A stretch of 64,000 nucleotides of DNA, from the NCBI RefSeq assembly GCF_000264905.1, contig NW_006763134.1, forward strand, positions 406,916 through 470,915, read 5' to 3'. This stretch comes from Stereum hirsutum FP-91666 SS1. Taxonomy: Eukaryota; Basidiomycota; Agaricomycetes; Russulales; Stereaceae. The notes under the pieces were generated by a model. It did not search any database, was not told where the DNA came from, and saw nothing but the letters and a program-made list of their open reading frames with translations. Position 1 is the first letter of the stretch. Each line of letters begins with the position of its first letter. Positions 58,800-64,000 of this stretch are shown one piece after another. A program made the position numbers and the translations under genes.

Positions 58800-60133
58800 A
58801 TCGATTGAGCGATTGATAACATACCTTGCACTTTTTCGATCGACGCGCGGGTTTGTAAGTTGTGGATTGTGGGCTGCGGATCGTGGAAGGGAGGGGAGAT
58901 GGGAGATCACGCCCTGTATTCTGCCAATCACGGCCATGCTGCGATCCTTGAGAACTTGGACGCCCGGCCTCTTTTCTTTCGTTCTTTTTGTGGAGAACGG
59001 AGAACGGAGAAAGAGTGAAGGAGAAAAAGTCGCTCGTTCGTCTTGCACTGATGTTATTTCTTTACGGTTTCTTTATGTTTCTTGCCTCTGTATTAATATG
59101 ACCGTTACGTTTCATGCCCTTTTTTTGCGAGTCAATTATTATCTTGCGATTTCATAATGAATAGTTCATTGATGTCTCGTTCGTTGTCGTCGGAAGAGGA
59201 CTGTAACAGTTCTGCCAGTGCCGGCGGCCGGGTCGAGCCTCGCTCTAGTGAGTCTCCGATCCATGTCGGAGTGCCCTCACTATTAGCGCCACCCTTTCTG
59301 CCATACCGCACCTCAACGCTCAACTCTGATCTCCCTATAGCTAGTGAGGGCTGCTAATTATCTCGAGCTCGTCGCTACGTATAAACCTACCCCAAATTCT
59401 GGATGGAAAGACATCCCTGAAGAGACGGTATGCCGCTCTGCGAGCTGTGACTTACTCACCACTTCACTAACATCCTTCGTCTGTCGCAGCCAGTGCCATA
59501 ACCTGATCGTGTCTGCCACTGATGGGGTGCCCCTTGAGAACGCACTGTTTACAGAGCTACATAAGAAAGCGGCCGCATCATCTCAGGATGCACAAGATTC
59601 TGGCAAGCTTGGCAGTGGAAGATTGCCCCGCGGACGGTGGTGCCGATAGATAGGCAGTTATGGCCCATTACTACTTATGCTGGCTGGCGAATGTATTTCA
59701 GGGGTAAGGAGAGGCATTGATGGACCCTCCGAGTTTCCCTGAGGCCCCTTCGTCGTAGAGTACACGTATGTATGAGACCAGTTACACTTTCGTAGCAACC
59801 CGTGTGAACTTCAGCTTTTTGCCACATGAGTGGCTGACAATGGCCAAACACGCACATACAATGCGTCATTTTCTCCGTTGACTTCACCCCCATAGAATCG
59901 GACACCGACTCTCATTGGCTTGCGCCTCTGCTTGAATACCTTTTTGCTATCTACTGGCTTATACTCCAATCCGCCAGTAGTGGAATTGATACTTCTTCAG
60001 CTTACGGTTTCTCGCAGTCGCGCCGGCTAAGTTACTGGTCTCGGAGCGTCTCTATATGCTATAACTGCATTGGGCTCTGAATTAGCCCGGTCTGCTGCTA
60101 CTAGTCCGTGTCTCCAGAGAGTTTCACTCAGCC
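58800..60133. other. Intergenic stretch with the left flanking repeat
   Basis: The frame at 59157-59357 and exon-like pieces at 59340-59640 contain plausible donor and acceptor sites, but the phases do not join, so no gene is called. The repeat at 59700-59876 is described separately. Confidence 0.4.
59700..59876 (+). repeat. Left direct repeat flanking BTB paralog B
   Basis: Shares TAAGGAGA-GCATTGATGG, GTGGCTGACAA-GGCC and ACATACAA-CATCATTTT blocks, in the same order, with 61528-61655. The right copy is shorter. Confidence 0.65.
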
Positions 60134-60143
60134 TATATATAAA
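60134..60143 (+). promoter_or_regulatory. TATA box of BTB paralog B
   Basis: TATATATAAA 115 bases upstream of the ATG at 60258. Confidence 0.55.
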
Positions 60144-60257
60144 GACTAGTCAACATTCTCGAAATTTATTGTGGTAGGTTTGGCTCCTCAGTCCCGCGTA
60201 CACAGATCGTTGCTTATTGAGGATCTCACCTTCGGTTACCGCATCATTAGACACCTC

Positions 60258-61307
60258 ATGTCCGATACAGTCAACAAGAACGGCAAACGTCCTCATGCAG
60301 ACGGCGAAGAAGCCGAGATAAAAGAGGCAGACGCGCCGTTCAATGCACCCAGTGCTGACTTTATCCTTCGTGCCTTCGATAACGTCGACTTCCGCGTTCA
60401 CAAAGTTATCCTTTCCGTCGCTTCGCCGGTCTTCGAGTCCATGTTCACTCTTCCGGACTCCAAAGCAGACACTCAATACTCCAAGGATGGCCTCCCTGTC
60501 TTGGCCTGCCCCGAACCGGCGGCCGTACTCGACCCTGTACTCCGCTTTTGCTATCCCACAGCTACACCAATGTTGACGGAGTTGACCACCCTGATGCCGC
60601 TCTACGACGCTATCGACAAGTATTGTATGGAATCGCTTCTGCATACAATCGAAGCGGGTTTGGTTTTAGCTGTCGAACAAGATTGTATGGTTGCATACGC
60701 CTTCGCATGTCGCCACCATCTTCAGCCGGTCATCACAGCCGCGGCGAAGGCCTCTCTCACAACACCTCTTCAAGATCTTCCCTTCGTCGAAGAGCTAGAG
60801 ATGATAACTGGAGCTCAGTTGTTCAGACTTCAGGAGTATCACCGCGCATGTTCGAAAGCCGCCACACTCTCAGCGAAACATTGGAAATGGCTTTCAGTGT
60901 CAGACATTCCTTTGGGTAGCACAGAGGCCGGTTGTAAGTGTTGTGGGAGGTATAGTACGAAGGTGGAGGATGTGAAAGGTTCTGTCTTCGACTCGTGTCT
61001 CAAAAACTGGGGATTTTGGGCTCCTTTGTGGTGGTGGGATTATCTGGGAGCTATGGAGAAGGCGCTAGCGTTACGTCCGCGTGGAAGTACGGCCACCGAC
61101 AAGGATGCATTGGATCCGTTCTTGAGGAAAGCGGCGGTTTGCAGCAATGAAGCTTGTCGAGCGGGGATCAAGACGTTCTTGGAGTTCGCGGAGACATTCT
61201 CGGCCCAGATTGAGAAGGTCATCGATAGAGTCAGTCTCCTCGTTCTATGGGCATTTTCCTACTCTGATCCTTTTCCCTCGTTGTCATAGGTTAAGCCGCC
61301 GTATTGA
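60258..61307 (+). CDS. BTB/POZ-domain protein, paralog B
   Basis: Exon 60258-61229 joins an 18-base exon 61290-61307 (VKPPY-stop), 330 codons including the stop (329 aa). The BTB core reads ADFILRAFDNVDFRVHKVILSV, ASPVFESMFTLP, DGLPVLACPEPAAVLDPVLR, FCYPTATPM and PLYDAIDKYCMESLL, aligned throughout with paralog A. The C-terminal region has AFACRHHL, EMITGAQLFRLQEYHRAC, a CKCC pair, FWAPLWWWDYL and VCSNEACRAG. The paired Cys and Trp clusters suggest a second small domain shared by the paralogs. The ATG at 60258 is the first in frame. The gene sits between two direct repeats (59700-59876 and 61528-61655). Confidence 0.9.
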
Positions 61308-61527
61308 GCTTGTATCTCGGTGGAAAGCTGCCTTGGACCTCGGAGTTCAGTAGGTTCCGTCGAGAGACGCTAATCAGTAGCGTTCAGACATAGTTCGCAT
61401 GGTCTTCCCCCACTCCAGAGTGTAGTTATACGATTACTTACATTGCAGTCTCTTTGTGTGACTGTTGAAGATGGGCAAAAGATGGGTATTTATGGTGCAC
61501 TATTATACTGAATAATGAATCGATCTC
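61308..61527. other. 3' flank of BTB paralog B
   Basis: Short spacer before the right repeat. No gene seen. Confidence 0.4.
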
Positions 61528-61655
61528 AGGAGTAAGGAGACGCATTGATGGATGATGGACCCTCTGAGTTGTCGTAGAGTTCACAAATTAGACCTTACAC
61601 TTCGTGGCTGACAACGGCCCCCGAACACGAACATACAACACATCATTTTTTTCTT
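61528..61655 (+). repeat. Right direct repeat flanking BTB paralog B
   Basis: Shorter copy of 59700-59876, starting 220 bases after the stop. Same order of matching blocks, with internal deletions. Confidence 0.65.
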
Positions 61656-61709
61656 ATTCCCAGGAACTTGCAAGTTGCAACCAACCTCCATTCGCTCGAT
61701 CCCCCTGCT

Positions 61710-62010
61710 TTAATAATCTCTTGTGGGCAAAATCGCCGGTCTGGACAAAGGCTTGAAGGAGGGAAAGACTGGGGTTAGCGCACAATCACGTTTCAAAATA
61801 GCCCACGCGGGTAGTCTCCAATAATCGACCAAATGCTCTCCAGTAAAACAAAATAACAACCGCGAATATCCCCCAAAAAGAAAGCCATGATCTCGTGATA
61901 ATCGAAAAATGATTGGCGGAGGGCATGAGTGATAGTTCTGCGGTATCGCCCCTCGTTGAGAGCATTGCCAGTACATCGTACATCGACCCTGAGTGTGATC
62001 CCTTGAACAA
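61710..62010 (-). other. Hydrophobic open frame downstream of the small secreted gene
   Basis: A minus-strand open frame contains LSFWGIFAVVILFYWRAF followed by RLLETTRV, which looks like a single membrane span with a positively charged cytoplasmic edge. It directly follows the secreted Ser/Thr-rich gene on the same strand. It could be a membrane-anchor exon of that gene (by alternative splicing past its stop) or a chance hydrophobic frame. No clean donor was found. Confidence 0.25.
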
Positions 62011-62061
62011 AAGCGAAATGGCTACTTAATGGGGGAGAGGGACTGACCGTAAAACCGGTGG

Positions 62062-62396
62062 CTAAGCGGAACCACTAGCACTGGGTGTGGCCGTAGGGCT
62101 TTGCGTCCAAGTCATGACTGTGGTGACCGTCACAAAGTACGGGCTCTCAGAGATAAGGGAGTTCATGAGGCGAGTGGCAGTGATGACCGGCCAGGACGTG
62201 GTGCCGTTCGCTACGACGCTCGTCGGACTGGCCGCAGCTGCAGACCCGTCGGCAGAAGCTTCGCCTTCCTACGAAGAAGAAGAAGAGTCAGTATGAACAG
62301 CGTCGAAAAGTGCGAAGGAAAGTGTACTGCTGCGGGAGCTGCATTGACAGCAAGGAGGAGACTGAGGGTGGCAAGCAAAGGGTGAGAAAGGCGCAT
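62062..62396 (-). CDS. Small secreted Ser/Thr/Ala-rich protein (91 aa)
   Basis: Exon 62396-62328 joins exon 62268-62062 across a 59-base intron (GTACAC donor, ACTGAC branch site, TAG acceptor), both phase 0. Residues 1-20 form a signal peptide (MRLSHPLLATLSLLLAVNAA). The mature part is Ala/Ser/Thr-rich with one NGT glycosylation site, a YFVTVTTVMTWTQ stretch, and ends TPSASGSA. There are no cysteines in the mature part. It could be a small wall-associated or O-glycosylated protein. The family is not recognised. Confidence 0.65.
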
Positions 62397-64000
62397 CGTG
62401 GGGGAATTGAATGAGCGTGTGTAGTAGTCGAGGTGATGATTCGAGCTGTGTCGTGATCTGATGCTTTAAACCTGAAGAGAAAACACTGAAGTACTGAAAA
62501 GGTACGAGACCGACAGCCAGAATTCCGAGTATGAGCGCGAGTGGTCAGCCGTCGAGGGAAGCAATGTAATAAAAAAAACGCAGACCATGTCCAACGACTG
62601 CGCATTGCGGAGTTGCTTGGCTCTGATTGGGGAGAAAACAGCTCGTAAGGCCGTGCAGCGGTTTCCTTTACATCATGATTAGACGTTCCGCCGGTACTCT
62701 CTCTTCAGAGAAATGAAGAGATTACCCCTGCGCATACGATTCAGATGCCGGTCATGCATCATGCGACGGCGTTGAAGCAGCTGGGTCCGTAGAACCGTAG
62801 TGAACATCGGGCCTAAACAACACTCATTGAATCTGGATGACATGGGCTGCCTTCCGACCACACTGGTCATTACCGTGCACTGTCTGGAGCACTGGACGTT
62901 GAAGCTGGTGTTGACGCGGTCTCTCGGCTCATGCTTTGAAAGCACTTAAAATGCGCAGCGAGCGTGAGCATGGACAACATCTTGCCACTCGGTGAAAAAC
63001 TTTGTATACTCCTTCAAGCTATGTCGCTGAGAATAGTGACCAGACTGACCTGATTGATACAGAACGAGGGGCGGGTTCCAATCATTACCGGGATTCAAGT
63101 TGACGACTCGGTAAATACTGGGAGTGAAAGCTAGCAGGGTTCAAGGCCCAAGAGTTGCCAGTTCACTGGCCATGATGAACTGGATCGAGAATCAGCGGAC
63201 CGTCGAGGCAGAAATGACTAGAAATGAAGCACCAGTAAGTTCGTGGCACGGTCATTTCAAAAGCGTGGACGGCGACCGTAACCGTGACGGTACCGTTGGG
63301 CAAGTCAGGAAGTGGACTGGCTCAACCAGGTGGCGTTTCCGGGGTTCTCCGACTCGGACATGTACATTTCCGAATGGTTGACAGCGTGGTGGTCACCTTG
63401 TGGCTCCTCATCTTGAAAACTCGCGCGATGACCGAGTTGTTATACTTCTTTGTCTGCACGTCGACAGCTGTTTCATTTCCTCTGGACATACGCATCGCTT
63501 CGCAACTCTCTGAGTGCTCCTGAATGTCATGCTTCAAATTGCCAAAAGAGCTATTGTGCTGTGACGTAGAAAATTTTATGTGCTTTCAAGTTTTGACTAA
63601 TCTTGTGCGCAGAACTCGTCTCGAAACCTCAGGCGTCTGCTTCAGTGTCCTGGATAATTGACACCCGTGATGCGTCATCCAAACATCTGTCATTCCGAAC
63701 AAGACTGTGGAGGTCCGCAATGGATTGAGAGGTACGCGTCGCACATTGTACGTACATCCGTAGGTCCAATGTTTGGGAGTACCTGAAAGCATGTTGCCCG
63801 ACGTATCAACATTCCTTGTGCACACAGTATCTTGCTCATGACGGTTCTGCGCCAATGCTCATCCGCGAAAACGGGCAGAAAAACTCCCACTGATCAGCCA
63901 GTGTCTTCTATCGACTTCCGCAGCTTTGTTCGTACCTCTGCCAACGGCACGAAATGTGTTGTTGATGGCAAGCATCGGACCCGTTCTTGAGTACTCCGGC
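62397..64000. other. No supported gene to the window end
   Basis: The first 200 bases hold the promoter of the secreted gene. Beyond that, frames of 60-90 codons on both strands show no motifs. Confidence 0.5.

Noticed and set aside
59157..59649. Possible two- or three-exon small gene
   Set aside because: Donor at about 59430 and acceptor at about 59490 are in incompatible phases.

Overview
The window is nuclear DNA from a filamentous basidiomycete, most likely an Agaricomycete. Genes are split by many introns of about 50-60 bases with GTRNGT donors and CTRAY-type branch sites. The families present (DUF6533 membrane protein, Het-C, expanded BTB/POZ paralogs, cysteine-rich secreted peptides, Yvh1 with a long Ser-rich insert) are typical of mushroom-forming fungi. 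For the main genes I rebuilt exon chains by hand; the exon lengths sum to multiples of three and restore the conserved motifs across each junction, which is the main support for those models.

Layout. 1-3.7 kb: little coding signal apart from one doubtful Pro/Ser-rich gene on the minus strand. 3.7-6.0 kb: RPC19 (shared Pol I/III subunit), interrupted by a 1.6 kb intron full of degenerate repeats. 6.6-8.2 kb: inverted repeat around a 566-base assembly gap. 8.8-11.1 kb: DUF6533 multi-spanning membrane protein. 11.9 kb: tRNA-Ala(CGC). 12.2-15.9 kb: Yvh1 dual-specificity phosphatase. 18.4 kb: 63-aa cysteine-rich secreted peptide. 20.2-21.7 kb: alpha/beta hydrolase with a decayed copy of its 3' end downstream. 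22.4-27.2 kb: Mak5/DDX24 DEAD-box helicase, divergent from a Ser-rich protein (28.3-31.3 kb) whose C-terminus looks KA1-like. 32.2-33.9 kb: a small unnamed protein family (one apparently intact gene and one broken copy; another broken copy at 46.2-46.6 kb). 34.8-36.7 kb: DHA1-type MFS exporter. 36.7-40.6 kb: no confident gene. 40.6-45.0 kb: Het-C. 45.4-45.9 kb: nested palindromic MITE-like insertion about 400 bases upstream of Het-C. 47.3-48.5 kb: BTB protein. 49.0-51.9 kb: organellar TypA/BipA-like translational GTPase. 52-56 kb: repeat-rich gap with a two-copy tandem repeat and a LINE-like poly(A) tail. 56.2-58.8 kb: MFS sugar transporter. 60.3-61.3 kb: second BTB paralog between direct repeats. 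62.1-62.4 kb: small secreted Ser/Thr/Ala-rich protein.

The core genes serve RNA polymerase I/III assembly (RPC19), 60S ribosome biogenesis (Mak5, Yvh1), decoding (tRNA-Ala) and organellar translation (TypA), so there is a loose ribosome/translation theme. I see no operon-like linkage and would not call it a cluster. Between these genes lie fast-evolving lineage-specific genes and repeats. No CRISPR, viral or toxin gene was recognised.
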